Position numbers and translations under genes: made by a program. The notes under the pieces were generated by a model, which was not told the origin of the DNA, made no database searches, and saw only the letters and a list, made by a program, of their open reading frames with translations. This document shows positions 20,832-29,827 of a stretch of 64,000 nt of DNA, one piece after another (the first letter of the stretch is position 1; every line of letters begins with the position of its first letter). Source of the DNA: Novosphingobium sp. SCN 66-18 (GTDB taxonomy: Bacteria; Pseudomonadota; Alphaproteobacteria; Sphingomonadales; Sphingomonadaceae); assembly GCA_001725355.1 (NCBI GenBank), contig MEGD01000005.1:116037-180036 (forward strand), written 5' to 3'.

Positions 20832-22865
20832 TTACACCTCCATCGCCAGTTCGGTCGCTTGCCGGATCGCACGCTTGGCATCGAGCTCCGCCGCTTCACA
20901 GGCGCCGCCGACAAGGTGCGAGCGGATGCCCGCCGCCGCCAGGTCATCGTGCAATCCGCGCGCCGGTTCCTGGCCTGCGCAGACGATCACGGTATCGACA
21001 TCGAACAACACCGGCTGCCCTTCGACCAGCGTGTGCAGCCCGGCATCGTCGATGCGCAGGTATTCGACGCCACCGACCATGTGAACGCCCCGGCGCTGAA
21101 GCGTGAGACGGTGGGTCCAGCCCGTGGTGCGGCCGAGCCCCTTGCCCACGGTGGTGGCCTTGCGCTGCATCAGCGTGACCTCGCGATCGTTGCGCGCCAC
21201 TACCGGTTCCACCCCGGTCACCCCGCCGCGCGGATGATTGCGGAAATCGATGCCCCATTCGCGGGCGAACACGTCGATATCGAGCGCGGCCGACGTGCCC
21301 TGGTGGGTGATCAGTTCCGCCACGTCGAAGCCGATGCCGCCTGCCCCCAAGATCGCCACCTTGCGGCCGACCGGCGCCCTGCCCGCGATCACGTCGATGT
21401 AGCGCACGGCCTTGGGATGATCGATGCCGGGCAGATCGGGCCGGCGCGGGCTGATGCCCGTGGCGATCACGATCTCGTCGAAGCCGCCGTCCGCCAGCAT
21501 CGCGGCATCGACGCGCGTATCCAGTTTCAGCGTGACCCCGTGCACGTCGATCATCCGGCGAAAATAGCGCAGGGTCTCGTGGAACTCCTCCTTGCCGGGG
21601 ATGCGCTTGGCGAGATTGAACTGCCCGCCGATTTCATCCGCCGCATCGAACAGGGTGACGTCGTGCCCGCGTTCCGCCGCGAGCGTCGAGAAGGCGAGAC
21701 CGGCCGGCCCCGCGCCGACCACCGCGATCCGCTTGCGGCGCTGCGCCGGGCGCATCACGACCTCGGTTTCGCGGCAGGCGCGCGCGTTGACGAGGCATGA
21801 GGTCAGCTGGCGGGTGAAGGTATGGTCAAGGCAGGCCTGGTTGCAGCCGATGCAGGTGTTGATCTCGTCCTCGCGCCCTTCGCGCGCCTTGTTGACCAGA
21901 TCGGGATCGGCCAGCATCGGCCGCGCCATCGAAACGAGATCGGCATCCCCCCGCGCAAGGACGGCTTCCGCCACATCGGGCATGTTGATGCGGTTGCTGG
22001 TGATGAGCGGGATCGCCAGTTCCTTGCGCAGCCGCCCGGTCACCTGCGTGAAGGCCGCGCGCGGCACCATCGTCGCGATCGTGGGCACGAAGCTTTCATG
22101 CCAGCAGAAATGGGTGCTGATGACGTCGACGCCTTCGGCCTCCAGCGCCTTCGCCAGCGAGACGACCTCGTCCCACGCCAGTCCGCCCTGGAGCATGTCC
22201 ATGGCGGAGATACGGAAGATCAGCAGGAAGTCCGGACCCACCACCGCGCGCGCGCGGCGCACCACTTCCAGCGGAAAGCGCATCCGGTTTTCCCACGAAC
22301 CGCCCCAGCGATCGGTGCGCTGGTTGGTCCTTTCGACAAGAAAGGTGGAGATCAGGTATCCGGCCGAACCGATGATCTCGGCGCCGTCATAGCCCGCTTC
22401 CCGCGCCAGCTTCGCGCAATTGGCGAACGCGGCGATCATCTCCTCGATTCCCGCTTCATCCAGTTCGCGCGGGACATAGGCGCCGATGCGCGATTTTACC
22501 GGCGATGGAGCGACGCAATCGGGGGTTCCGGCCAGTGGGCCAGTGTGGAGGATCTGCATACAGATCTTCACGTCGGGATCGGCGGCGTGGACGGCGTCGG
22601 TCACGTGCCGGTGCAGCGGCACTTCGGACGGTTCGGATAGCTTCGCGCCAACGCCACCGGTGGCGTGCGGCGCGATGCCGCCGGTGATGATCATGCCGAC
22701 GCCCCCCTTCACGCGATCGACGAAATAGGCGGCAAGCCGTTCGGCGGCATCCGGCACGTCTTCCAGACCGGTGTGCATCGACCCCATGATGATCCGGTTC
22801 TTCAGCCGATGCGGGCCGATCGCCAGTTCTGAGAACACGTGCGGATAGCGGACAGGTGCGTTCAT
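20832..22865 (-). CDS. fadH: NADPH-dependent 2,4-dienoyl-CoA reductase
   Basis: A 677-residue iron-sulfur flavoenzyme that reduces 2,4-dienoyl-CoA during beta-oxidation of unsaturated fatty acids. The N-terminal TIM barrel begins with LKNRIIMGSMHTGLEDVPD and contains YDGAEIIGSAGYLISTFL. The 4Fe-4S ligands are in CIGCNQACLDHTF and the following Cys of TSCLVNARA. The C-terminal half has the FAD motif IAVVGAGPAGLAFST and a NAD(P) motif VAILGAGGIGFDVAE. The start at 22865 has a GGGAGGAAG site. Two palindromes in the divergent region suggest control by the adjacent TetR gene. Confidence 0.92.
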   Translation of the reverse strand: MNAPVRYPHVFSELAIGPHRLKNRIIMGSMHTGLEDVPDAAERLAAYFVDRVKGGVGMIITGGIAPHATGGVGAKLSEPSEVPLHRHVTDAVHAADPDVKICMQILHTGPLAGTPDCVAPSPVKSRIGAYVPRELDEAGIEEMIAAFANCAKLAREAGYDGAEIIGSAGYLISTFLVERTNQRTDRWGGSWENRMRFPLEVVRRARAVVGPDFLLIFRISAMDMLQGGLAWDEVVSLAKALEAEGVDVISTHFCWHESFVPTIATMVPRAAFTQVTGRLRKELAIPLITSNRINMPDVAEAVLARGDADLVSMARPMLADPDLVNKAREGREDEINTCIGCNQACLDHTFTRQLTSCLVNARACRETEVVMRPAQRRKRIAVVGAGPAGLAFSTLAAERGHDVTLFDAADEIGGQFNLAKRIPGKEEFHETLRYFRRMIDVHGVTLKLDTRVDAAMLADGGFDEIVIATGISPRRPDLPGIDHPKAVRYIDVIAGRAPVGRKVAILGAGGIGFDVAELITHQGTSAALDIDVFAREWGIDFRNHPRGGVTGVEPVVARNDREVTLMQRKATTVGKGLGRTTGWTHRLTLQRRGVHMVGGVEYLRIDDAGLHTLVEGQPVLFDVDTVIVCAGQEPARGLHDDLAAAGIRSHLVGGACEAAELDAKRAIRQATELAMEV

Positions 22866-22888
22866 GGAATCTTCCTCCCGGATCACTA

Positions 22889-22928
22889 CTAAACACTGTT
22901 TAGCAATTGCATAATAAACGCCGTTTAG
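22889..22928. promoter_or_regulatory. pair of TetR-type operators between fadH and tetR
   Basis: CTAAAC-ACT-GTTTAG (22889-22903) and ATAAAC-GCC-GTTTAG (22914-22928) are near-identical 15-bp palindromes whose centres are 25 bp apart. They cover the divergent fadH/tetR promoter region, and the second ends 1 bp before an ATG at 22930. Confidence 0.8.
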
Positions 22929-22941
22929 TATGGCAAGGGCC

Positions 22942-23562
22942 ATGGCCGTATCGTTGACAGAGGAACAGGTTGGCGCGGTGCGCGAACGCATTCTGCGCAC
23001 GACCGAGCGCCAGATCGCGACGCGCGGCATCGACGGCACCTCGTTGCGTTCGATCGCGACCGAGATGGGCTGGACCGCCGCCTCGCTTTACCGCTATTTC
23101 GCCAGCAAGGGTGAACTGCTGGCCGCCGCGCGCGCCGCCGCGCACGACCGCTTTTCCGACCGGATCGAGGCGGCCTATGCCAGCGCGGACGATCCGTGGC
23201 AGCGCTCGCGCGCGATCGGCGACGCCTATGTCGCCTTCGCCTTTACCGAGCCGGCAGCGTACCAGCTCATCTTCGCCTACAATCAGCCCGACAGCGAACG
23301 CACCGACGACCTGCGCCGCGCCGAAGCGCGTTCGCGGACGACGATGACAGGCTATGTGCGCGACATGGTGGCCGAAGGACTGCTGGAAGGCGATCCCGAC
23401 GCGATCGCGCAGTCCTACTGGGCGGCGCTGCACGGGCTGATCGTGCTGCACATGGCGAACAAGCTGGGCGACGCGCCGGGCTTCGAGCGGATGCGGCACG
23501 AAGCGGCGCGCCTCATCACGCGCGGCGCCCGCCCCTTCGCATCCCGGCAGCCGGACGGGTAG
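22942..23562 (+). CDS. TetR/AcrR family regulator (divergent from fadH)
   Basis: A 206-residue repressor. The helix-turn-helix is TSLRSIATEMGWTAASLYR YF-type at residues about 36-58, with helix 1 in RERILRTTERQIATRGIDG. The C-terminal ligand domain resembles the WHG/TetR_C_33 type (AAYQLIFAYNQPDSER; SYWAALHGLIVLHMANKLG). The start at 22942 (AAGG upstream) is preferred over the ATG at 22930, which abuts an operator; 22930 remains possible for a leaderless message. Likely controls fadH and itself in response to an acyl-CoA-like ligand. Confidence 0.85.
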   Translation: MAVSLTEEQVGAVRERILRTTERQIATRGIDGTSLRSIATEMGWTAASLYRYFASKGELLAAARAAAHDRFSDRIEAAYASADDPWQRSRAIGDAYVAFAFTEPAAYQLIFAYNQPDSERTDDLRRAEARSRTTMTGYVRDMVAEGLLEGDPDAIAQSYWAALHGLIVLHMANKLGDAPGFERMRHEAARLITRGARPFASRQPDG

Positions 23563-23566
23563 CCCG

Positions 23567-24112
23567 TCAGCTTAGCGCCACCACCTCGTCCACCAGAGAC
23601 TCGTCCGCCGGCACCTGTCCGTCGAGCATCAGCATGGCAAGCCCGTGGACCAGGCTCCACGCCCAGATCGAACGAACCTCGGCCGCGCGGCTTTCTGGCG
23701 CGACACCCGCCGCCTGCGCCGCGTTGGCGCGCAGGAACGCCATCGCGTCGGTGCCATCGATGTGATCCGCCGACGGCGGAGCCGATGTGAAGATCATGCG
23801 GAACAGCGCCGGGTTCGCCAGCGCGAAGCGGACGTAAGCCCGCCCCGTCGCGGCAAAGCCGGCCGCTCCGCCACCTGCCGCCACAGCCGCCTGCCGTTGC
23901 GCCGCGCCGAGCCGCTCCAGCCCGTCCGCCGCGAGCGCCGCCAGAAGGGCAGCCTTGTCGGGGAAATGGCGATAAACAGAGGTCGCGCTGACCCCCACGG
24001 CGCGCGCCACCTCGCGCAGCGAAAGATCGTCCGCCGCGCGCGTCTCAAGCAAGCGCAGGCCCGCCTCGATCAGCGCCGCGCGCAGATCACCGTGGTGGTA
24101 CCTCCGATCCAT
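23567..24112 (-). CDS. TetR/AcrR family regulator (divergent from carotenoid oxygenase)
   Basis: A 181-residue regulator that converges with the first TetR gene. Helix-turn-helix: DDLSLREVARAVGVSATSV then YRHFPDKAALLAAL; C-terminal segment YVRFALANPALFRMIFTSA is typical of the WHG domain. Met codons at 24145 and 24139 would extend it by 11 and 9 residues but lie within an operator, so 24112 is chosen. Two 19-bp palindromes in the intergenic region probably bind it. Confidence 0.8.
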   Translation of the reverse strand: MDRRYHHGDLRAALIEAGLRLLETRAADDLSLREVARAVGVSATSVYRHFPDKAALLAALAADGLERLGAAQRQAAVAAGGGAAGFAATGRAYVRFALANPALFRMIFTSAPPSADHIDGTDAMAFLRANAAQAAGVAPESRAAEVRSIWAWSLVHGLAMLMLDGQVPADESLVDEVVALS

Positions 24113-24156
24113 GTTGACACTGTTATCATTCCCCGTCATGTTCACACCGTAAACAT
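24111..24156. promoter_or_regulatory. pair of operators between tetR and the carotenoid oxygenase gene
   Basis: Two 19-bp imperfect palindromes share the pattern ATGTTSACACYGTWAWCAT: 24111-24129 and 24138-24156, centres 27 bp apart. The first overlaps the chosen tetR start and the second lies 12 bp before the oxygenase ATG. Confidence 0.72.
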
Positions 24157-24168
24157 AGGGAGACGATC

Positions 24169-25554
24169 ATGGCCACCAAAATCGACGAGGAACTGGCCTG
24201 TGCGCCCGCTCCCGTTTCCGACCATCCCTTCCTTTCCGGCATCCACCGCCCGATGACGGCGGAACACACGATCACCGACCTCGCCGTGGACGGCACGATT
24301 CCCGCCGCGCTGGACGGCTGCTACCTGCGCATCGGCCCCAACCCGATCGCCCCCGATCCGGCCAATTATCACTGGTTCTCCGGCGATGGCATGGTCCACG
24401 GGCTGAAACTCGCGAGCGGCAGGGCGCAGTGGTATCGCAACCGCTGGATCCGATCGGAACGGGTGGGCGAGGCGCTCGGCGTGCCCAAGGCCCCCGGCCC
24501 GCGCAACCTGTTCGACACCGTGAACACCAATGTCCTTGCGATCGGCGGACAGACTTACGCGCTGGTCGAAGCCGGCAGCTATCCGGTGAAGCTTGGCTCC
24601 ACGCTGGGTGACCAGCAGTACGATGCTTTCGGCGGCACGCTGCACGGCTCCTACACCGCGCACCCGCACCTCGACCCGCTGACCGGGGAGAACCACGCGA
24701 TCTGCTACAGCGCGCATAATCCGGGCGAGGTCCGCCATGTCGTCGTCGACGCCCACGGCAAGGTGACGCGCGAACTGCCGATCCCGGTGGAACACGGCCC
24801 GATGATCCACGATTGCGCGATCACCGCGCGCTACGTGGTAATTCTGGACCTGCCCGTAACCTTCTCGCTGCCGGCGGCGATGGCGGGCAAGCCCTTCCCC
24901 TATCGCTGGAACCCGCAGCACCGCGCGCGCGTGGGCCTGCTTCCGCGAACGGGCGCGGCGGCGGACGTGATCTGGTGCGACGTAGAGCCATGCAGCGTGT
25001 TCCACGTCGCCAACGCCTATGACCGGGCGGACGGTGCGGTGATCATGGATGTCTGCGCCTATGGCACGATGTTCGGCCCCGAAGCCGTCGGTCCCGACGG
25101 CGCGGCGCGCGGACTGGAGCGCTGGACGATCGATCCCGCTACCGGGACGGTGGCGATCGCCACGATCGACGCCACCCCGCAGGAATTCCCCCGTCCCGAC
25201 GAACGCCGCTTCGGGCAGCCCTATCGCTATGCTTATGCCATGGCCGTGCCCACCGATCCGGCGGCGGAATTCATCGGCGATACCCGGCTGTTCCGGCACG
25301 ATCTGGTGGAGGGCACGCGGCAGGTTCACGATTTCGGCCCGCGCCGGCATCCGGGCGAATTCGTGTTCGTCCCCGCGTCCGAAGACGCGGCGGAGGGCGA
25401 AGGCTGGCTTATGGGATTCGTCGTCGACATGGCGAAAGACACCACCGACTTCGTGGTGCTGGACGCGATGCGCTTCGAGGATCCGCCGGTCGGCGTGGTT
25501 CACCTGCCGCATCGCGTGCCGGCAGGCTTCCACGGCAACTGGGTGGCGGGCTGA
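24169..25554 (+). CDS. carotenoid oxygenase family protein
   Basis: A 461-residue non-haem iron dioxygenase. The four iron-binding His are expected in SYTAHPHLDP, PMIHDCAIT, SVFHVANAY and AGFHGNW. The N-terminal LRIGPNPIAPDPANYHWFS and GDGMVHGLKL are the family signature. Sphingomonad members cleave stilbenes, isoeugenol-type phenylpropenes or apocarotenoids, so a role in lignin-derived aromatics is plausible. An AGGGAG site precedes the ATG. Probably repressed by the divergent TetR protein. Confidence 0.92.
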   Translation: MATKIDEELACAPAPVSDHPFLSGIHRPMTAEHTITDLAVDGTIPAALDGCYLRIGPNPIAPDPANYHWFSGDGMVHGLKLASGRAQWYRNRWIRSERVGEALGVPKAPGPRNLFDTVNTNVLAIGGQTYALVEAGSYPVKLGSTLGDQQYDAFGGTLHGSYTAHPHLDPLTGENHAICYSAHNPGEVRHVVVDAHGKVTRELPIPVEHGPMIHDCAITARYVVILDLPVTFSLPAAMAGKPFPYRWNPQHRARVGLLPRTGAAADVIWCDVEPCSVFHVANAYDRADGAVIMDVCAYGTMFGPEAVGPDGAARGLERWTIDPATGTVAIATIDATPQEFPRPDERRFGQPYRYAYAMAVPTDPAAEFIGDTRLFRHDLVEGTRQVHDFGPRRHPGEFVFVPASEDAAEGEGWLMGFVVDMAKDTTDFVVLDAMRFEDPPVGVVHLPHRVPAGFHGNWVAG

Positions 25555-25664
25555 CATCACCGCACACGGACGCTCCATCGTGCGGAAGCGCCAGCAAGAT
25601 CGTGGATCACAGTGATCGGGGAAATCCGCGAGACTTTCCCGGCGGCTATCCCCATCATGAAGGC

Positions 25665-25796
25665 ATGAGACAGATCGAAAACGCCATCGCCTTGCCCGTG
25701 CGGCAGATCGTGCCCCCCGCGCAGCTTGCCATTGGCGGGCTGATTGCCCTGACCGGCGCGGTCATCGCGCTGGCGCCGCTGGTCACGCCGGGCTGA
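25665..25796 (+). CDS. 43-residue single-span membrane protein
   Basis: MRQIENAIALPVRQIVPPA followed by a hydrophobic helix (AIGGLIALTGAVIALAPLV). Located between the oxygenase and the convergent helicase gene. A weak AAGG precedes the ATG. No family recognised. Confidence 0.4.
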   Translation: MRQIENAIALPVRQIVPPAQLAIGGLIALTGAVIALAPLVTPG

Positions 25797-25819
25797 GGAC
25801 GCAGCCCGACCGCGTGACC

Positions 25820-27616
25820 CTAGCGCGCCTGCGCCGGCTTGCCCTTGCGGTGCGGGCGCTTTTCGGAGCCGGGGCCGCCTGGCCGATGCGGTTTGGCCGC
25901 CCCGTGATTGCCGCGCGGGCCATTCGGACGGGGCCTGTCGTTGGGTCCATCGTTGGGGCCACCCCGCTGCTGGCGCGCGTTGCGCCGGGCGGTATCGCGC
26001 GGCGGTTCGGCCGCGAGTTCGATCGTGACGCCGCTCTCATCGCCGGCGTCCTCGCGCGCGGTGCGCTTCACCGCCGCGACGAAGCGCGCTTCCAGGGTAC
26101 GGGGGATCTGGAACCATGTCTCGTTGGCCGCGATGCGGATCGCGCCCACCTCGTTGCGGGTGATGTGCCCGCGGCGGCACAGCAGCGGCAGAATCCAGCG
26201 CGGATCGGCGTTCTGGCGCCGGCCGATGTCCATGCGGAACCACACGATATCGTCGAAGCCTTCGCGGTGATGCTCCTTGCCCCGCTCCGGCTTTCCTTCT
26301 CGCGTGGAGATGTCGATCAATTCCTCGGGCTCGGGCATAGCCTTGCGGTGCGCCTGCACCAGCGCGGCGGCAATCTCGATCGCATCGCGGCGGGACAGCA
26401 GTTCCCCGGCCAGCGCAAGATCGGCCTCGCTCGCCTCCACCGGTTGGGTGAGGATTTCGAGTAGGCGTTCGCGGTCGCGCTGACGAATCACCTCGGCATC
26501 GGGCACCGCGATCCAGTCGGCGGAAATGCGCGCGGCGCGCAACATGCCCTCCACCCGGCGGCGGCGCGGATAGGGCACAATCAGCACGGCCGTGCCCTTG
26601 CGTCCGGCGCGTCCGGTGCGGCCGGAGCGATGCTGGAGCACTTCGGCATCGCGCGGCACCTCCACGTGGATCACGAGGCTGAGCGTGGCGACGTCGATGC
26701 CGCGCGCGGCCACGTCGGTCGCCACGCAGACCCGCGCACGGCCATCGCGCAGCGCCTGCAGCGCATGGTTGCGCTCGTTCTGGCTGTGCTCTCCCGAAAG
26801 CGCCACCGCCGCGAAACCGCGCTCGACCAGCGTCGCGTGAAGATGCCGCACGTTGTCGCGCGTGGCGCAGAACAGCATCGCCGTTTCCGCTTCGTGGAAG
26901 CGCAGCAGGTTGATGACGGCGTGCTCGATGTCGGCCGGCGAAACGGTCACCACCTCATAGGCGATGTCACCATGGCCTTGCCGTTCGTCGATCGTCGAGA
27001 CGCGCAGCGCATCGCGCTGATAGCGCTTGGCCAGCGCCTGGATCGGCTTGGGCATGGTGGCGGAAAACAGAAACGTGCGGCGGCCTTCGGGCGTGGCGTC
27101 GAGCAGTTCCTCCAGATCGTCGCGGAAGCCCATGTCGAGCATTTCGTCCGCTTCGTCGAGCACCGCGAAGGCGGCGGCAGAGAGGTCGAGCGCGCCGCGT
27201 TCCAGATGATCGCGCAGGCGGCCGGGCGTGCCGACGACGATGTCCGCGCCCTGAAACAGCGCGCGCCGTTCGCGCACCGGGTCCATCCCGCCGACGCAGG
27301 TGACGATGCGCAAGCCCGCCTTGCCGAACAGCCAGGCGAGTTCCTTGCTGACCTGCAGCGCCAGTTCACGCGTGGGGGCGATCACCAGCGCGCGCGGCGC
27401 CTTCGCGCCATCGGGAATCCCGCGGGCGGCAAGCAGGTCTTCCGCCATGGCGACGCCGAACGCCACCGTCTTGCCCGAGCCGGTCTGCGCCGACACGAGC
27501 AAGTCGCGCCCCTGCGCCTCCGGCTCCAGCACCGCGGCCTGCACAGGGGTGGGCGCCTGATAGCCACGCTCGGCAAGCGCGGCGGCAACGGATTCAGGAA
27601 GGGTCGAAAACGGCAT
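25820..27616 (-). CDS. DEAD-box RNA helicase with DbpA-type RNA-binding domain
   Basis: A 598-residue helicase. Motifs in order: Q motif (YQAPTPVQAAVL), I (SAQTGSGKTVAFG), Ia/GG, II (VLDEADEMLDMGF), III (FSATMPKP), V and VI (VAARGIDVATLS; HRSGRTGRAGRKG). Near residue 440-530 a DbpA/CsdA-like RNA-binding fold is present (VGAIRIAANETWFQIPRTL), then a basic Gly/Pro/Arg/Asn tail. Such enzymes act in ribosome assembly or RNA decay. The start at 27616 matches the usual N-terminus, although no strong ribosome site is visible. Confidence 0.9.
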   Translation of the reverse strand: MPFSTLPESVAAALAERGYQAPTPVQAAVLEPEAQGRDLLVSAQTGSGKTVAFGVAMAEDLLAARGIPDGAKAPRALVIAPTRELALQVSKELAWLFGKAGLRIVTCVGGMDPVRERRALFQGADIVVGTPGRLRDHLERGALDLSAAAFAVLDEADEMLDMGFRDDLEELLDATPEGRRTFLFSATMPKPIQALAKRYQRDALRVSTIDERQGHGDIAYEVVTVSPADIEHAVINLLRFHEAETAMLFCATRDNVRHLHATLVERGFAAVALSGEHSQNERNHALQALRDGRARVCVATDVAARGIDVATLSLVIHVEVPRDAEVLQHRSGRTGRAGRKGTAVLIVPYPRRRRVEGMLRAARISADWIAVPDAEVIRQRDRERLLEILTQPVEASEADLALAGELLSRRDAIEIAAALVQAHRKAMPEPEELIDISTREGKPERGKEHHREGFDDIVWFRMDIGRRQNADPRWILPLLCRRGHITRNEVGAIRIAANETWFQIPRTLEARFVAAVKRTAREDAGDESGVTIELAAEPPRDTARRNARQQRGGPNDGPNDRPRPNGPRGNHGAAKPHRPGGPGSEKRPHRKGKPAQAR

Positions 27617-27778
27617 GGAACAGGGCTTCTCGGCTGGATTGGGAGCAGTCCGCGGGCGACGTGCTCTAACGATCCGCCGGATGAACTGGGTATGAAAGCG
27701 CGCGGTAGGTGGCCGGGCACGAAAGTCAATCAAAACCGCGCATTTCAAGCCGCAGGCACCCGACGGTCTGCGAACGGA

Positions 27779-28657
27779 TCAGTCCCGTGCCGTATCGAGG
27801 AACGCTTGTGCCGCGCGGCTGACGCGCCGTGCGCGATGCCGCAGCAGCAGGAAATCACGCTCGACCAGCGCGCAATCGAGTTCGCGGACAAGGCCCGCCG
27901 CCACGCGTGGCCCGGCGGCCAGATCGGATACCGCCGTCACCAGCCCGCCTGCGCCCAGCGCTTCCAGCACCGCGCCGTTGGAAGGAAGCTCCAGCCGCAC
28001 GTCGAGATCGGCCAGCGTCAGGCCGAACCGCGCGTGCAGGCTGTGCTCCAGGTGGTTGCGCGTGCCCGATCCCTGCTCGCGCAGCACCCAGCACGCGGCC
28101 GCGATGTCCTCGCGCGCGAGCGGGCGGCCGGCGAGCGGGTGTTCGGGCGCGGCATAGAGCGCGAGGCGGTCCCCGCCGATCCGATCGACGGCAAGAAGAT
28201 CTTCGTCCACCCCGCCCTCGACGAAGCCGAGATCGGCCGCGCCCGCCAGCAGCGCCGCCACCGCCTGTGCGGTGTTGCCGACTTCGAGATGCAGCGTGAC
28301 GCCGGGGTGTGCGGCGGCAAAGGCGGCCATGCGGCGGGGCAGCCAGTACGTCGCGACCGTCTGGCTGGCCGCGATGCGCAGATCGCCCCGCTTCAGCCCG
28401 GCCAGATCGTCCAGCACGCCCAGCGCATCGGCCGCCTGCGCCAGCACAGCGCGCGCCTCGGGCAGGAAGGCGCGTCCCGCGTCGTTCAGTTCCAGCCCGC
28501 GCCCCACGCGATCGAACAGGCGCGTGGCGTGGCGTTCCTCCAGCGCGGCAATGGCGGCGCTGACGGCGGGCTGCGTCAGGTGCAGGCGCTCCGCCGCCGC
28601 GCGCATGTTCAGCGTTTCGGCAACGGCCACGAAAATGCGCAACTGTTCGAGTGTCAT
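27779..28657 (-). CDS. LysR-family transcriptional regulator
   Basis: A 292-residue regulator. The N-terminal helix-turn-helix is MTLEQLRIFVAVAETLNMR then AAAERLHLTQPAVSAAIAA. The effector domain starts around GDLRIAASQTVATYWLPRR and resembles the CysB/CbbR subgroup. It lies 10 bp downstream of an alcohol dehydrogenase gene on the same strand, so the two are probably co-transcribed. Confidence 0.9.
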   Translation of the reverse strand: MTLEQLRIFVAVAETLNMRAAAERLHLTQPAVSAAIAALEERHATRLFDRVGRGLELNDAGRAFLPEARAVLAQAADALGVLDDLAGLKRGDLRIAASQTVATYWLPRRMAAFAAAHPGVTLHLEVGNTAQAVAALLAGAADLGFVEGGVDEDLLAVDRIGGDRLALYAAPEHPLAGRPLAREDIAAACWVLREQGSGTRNHLEHSLHARFGLTLADLDVRLELPSNGAVLEALGAGGLVTAVSDLAAGPRVAAGLVRELDCALVERDFLLLRHRARRVSRAAQAFLDTARD

Positions 28658-28667
28658 GCAGCGGCCG

Positions 28668-29786
28668 TTATTCGGGCGTGATGCGCAGCACCGGCTTGAC
28701 CACGCTGCCGGTCTCGCTGGCATGGACCGCCGCGTCGATGGCGTCGAAATCGAAATAGCCGATCAGGCGCTCGAACGGAAAACGGCCGGCGACATGAAGA
28801 TCGATCAGTTCGCGCAGGAACGGACCGATGTCGCTGTCGCCGCCCAGCACGCCCATCACGGTGCGCCCCTGCCCCATGAACGCCGTTTCGTTGAAGGCGA
28901 GCGTGGCCTCGGGTCCGGACGCGCCGACCATCGCCAGCTTGCCCTTGGGCGCCAGCAAGTCGAACGCCCCTTCGATCACGCGGGCGATGCCGGTCGTGTC
29001 CAGGGCATAGCCGAGTCCGGCGGGACAGACGGCACGGATCGCGGCGGCCACATCGTCGCGCGCGCTCACCGTGTGCGTCGCGCCCAGCTCGCGCGCCAGC
29101 GCCAGGCGATCGTCGTTGATGTCGACCGCGAAGATCGGATCGGCCCCGGCAATCCGCGCCGCCATGATCGCGGCGATGCCGACCGTGCCCGTGCCGAACA
29201 CCGCGATCGGCATACCGGCGCGCACCTTCATGCTGCGCAGCACGGCGCCCGCCCCGGTCATCAGACCGCAGCCCAGCGGGGCCAGTCTTTCCAGCGGGAT
29301 TGCGGCGGCGCTTTCGGGCACGACCACCACGTTGCGCTGGTGCGCGATGGCATGGGTGGCGAAGCTCGACTGGCCGAAGAAATTGGCGTGGAGCGGCGCG
29401 CCATCGCGAAAGAGCGTGGGCGAACCGTCCGCCCGGGTGCCCGACCAGTTGTGCGGGAAGAAGTTGTAGCAATAGGTCGGCGCCTCGACCGCGCAACTCG
29501 GGCAATCGCCGCAGCTGTTGAAGCTCATCAGCACCCGGTCGCCCGGTTTCGCGACGGTGACCGCGCTGCCCACGTCCTCGACGATCCCGGCCCCTTCGTG
29601 GCCCAGCACGATCGGCAGTGGTACGGGCAGCTGCCCGTCGCGCACCGCCAGATCGGTATGGCACACGCCGCAGGCCACGATCCGCACGCGCAGTTCGTCG
29701 GGCCGCAGCGCGTCCAGCGTGGCGTCCTCGATCGTGAACGGGGCGTCCTTGCCCCGGCAGACGGCTACTTTCGCCGATACGGTCAT
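28668..29786 (-). CDS. zinc-dependent (aryl-)alcohol dehydrogenase
   Basis: A 372-residue medium-chain dehydrogenase. Catalytic zinc ligands: Cys of VACGVCHTD, His of VLGHEGAGIVEDVG and a later Cys in PLGCGLMTGAG. The structural-zinc Cys set is in NSCGDCPSCAVEAPTYC. NAD binding is by FGTGTVGIAAIMAARIAG. It resembles benzyl-alcohol dehydrogenases (XylB group). A GGAGGGG site precedes the ATG. Upstream is the nitrobindin-like gene, downstream LysR, all on the same strand. Confidence 0.9.
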   Translation of the reverse strand: MTVSAKVAVCRGKDAPFTIEDATLDALRPDELRVRIVACGVCHTDLAVRDGQLPVPLPIVLGHEGAGIVEDVGSAVTVAKPGDRVLMSFNSCGDCPSCAVEAPTYCYNFFPHNWSGTRADGSPTLFRDGAPLHANFFGQSSFATHAIAHQRNVVVVPESAAAIPLERLAPLGCGLMTGAGAVLRSMKVRAGMPIAVFGTGTVGIAAIMAARIAGADPIFAVDINDDRLALARELGATHTVSARDDVAAAIRAVCPAGLGYALDTTGIARVIEGAFDLLAPKGKLAMVGASGPEATLAFNETAFMGQGRTVMGVLGGDSDIGPFLRELIDLHVAGRFPFERLIGYFDFDAIDAAVHASETGSVVKPVLRITPE

Positions 29787-29827
29787 ATCCCCTCCGTTAT
29801 CCGTTTCCGCTTATCCGGCTTCGCCCG

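Noticed and set aside
28654-29664. 336-codon frame overlapping the alcohol dehydrogenase
   Set aside because: Another frame of the same strand with Arg/Gly-rich sequence; the dehydrogenase motifs are all in the 28668-29786 frame.
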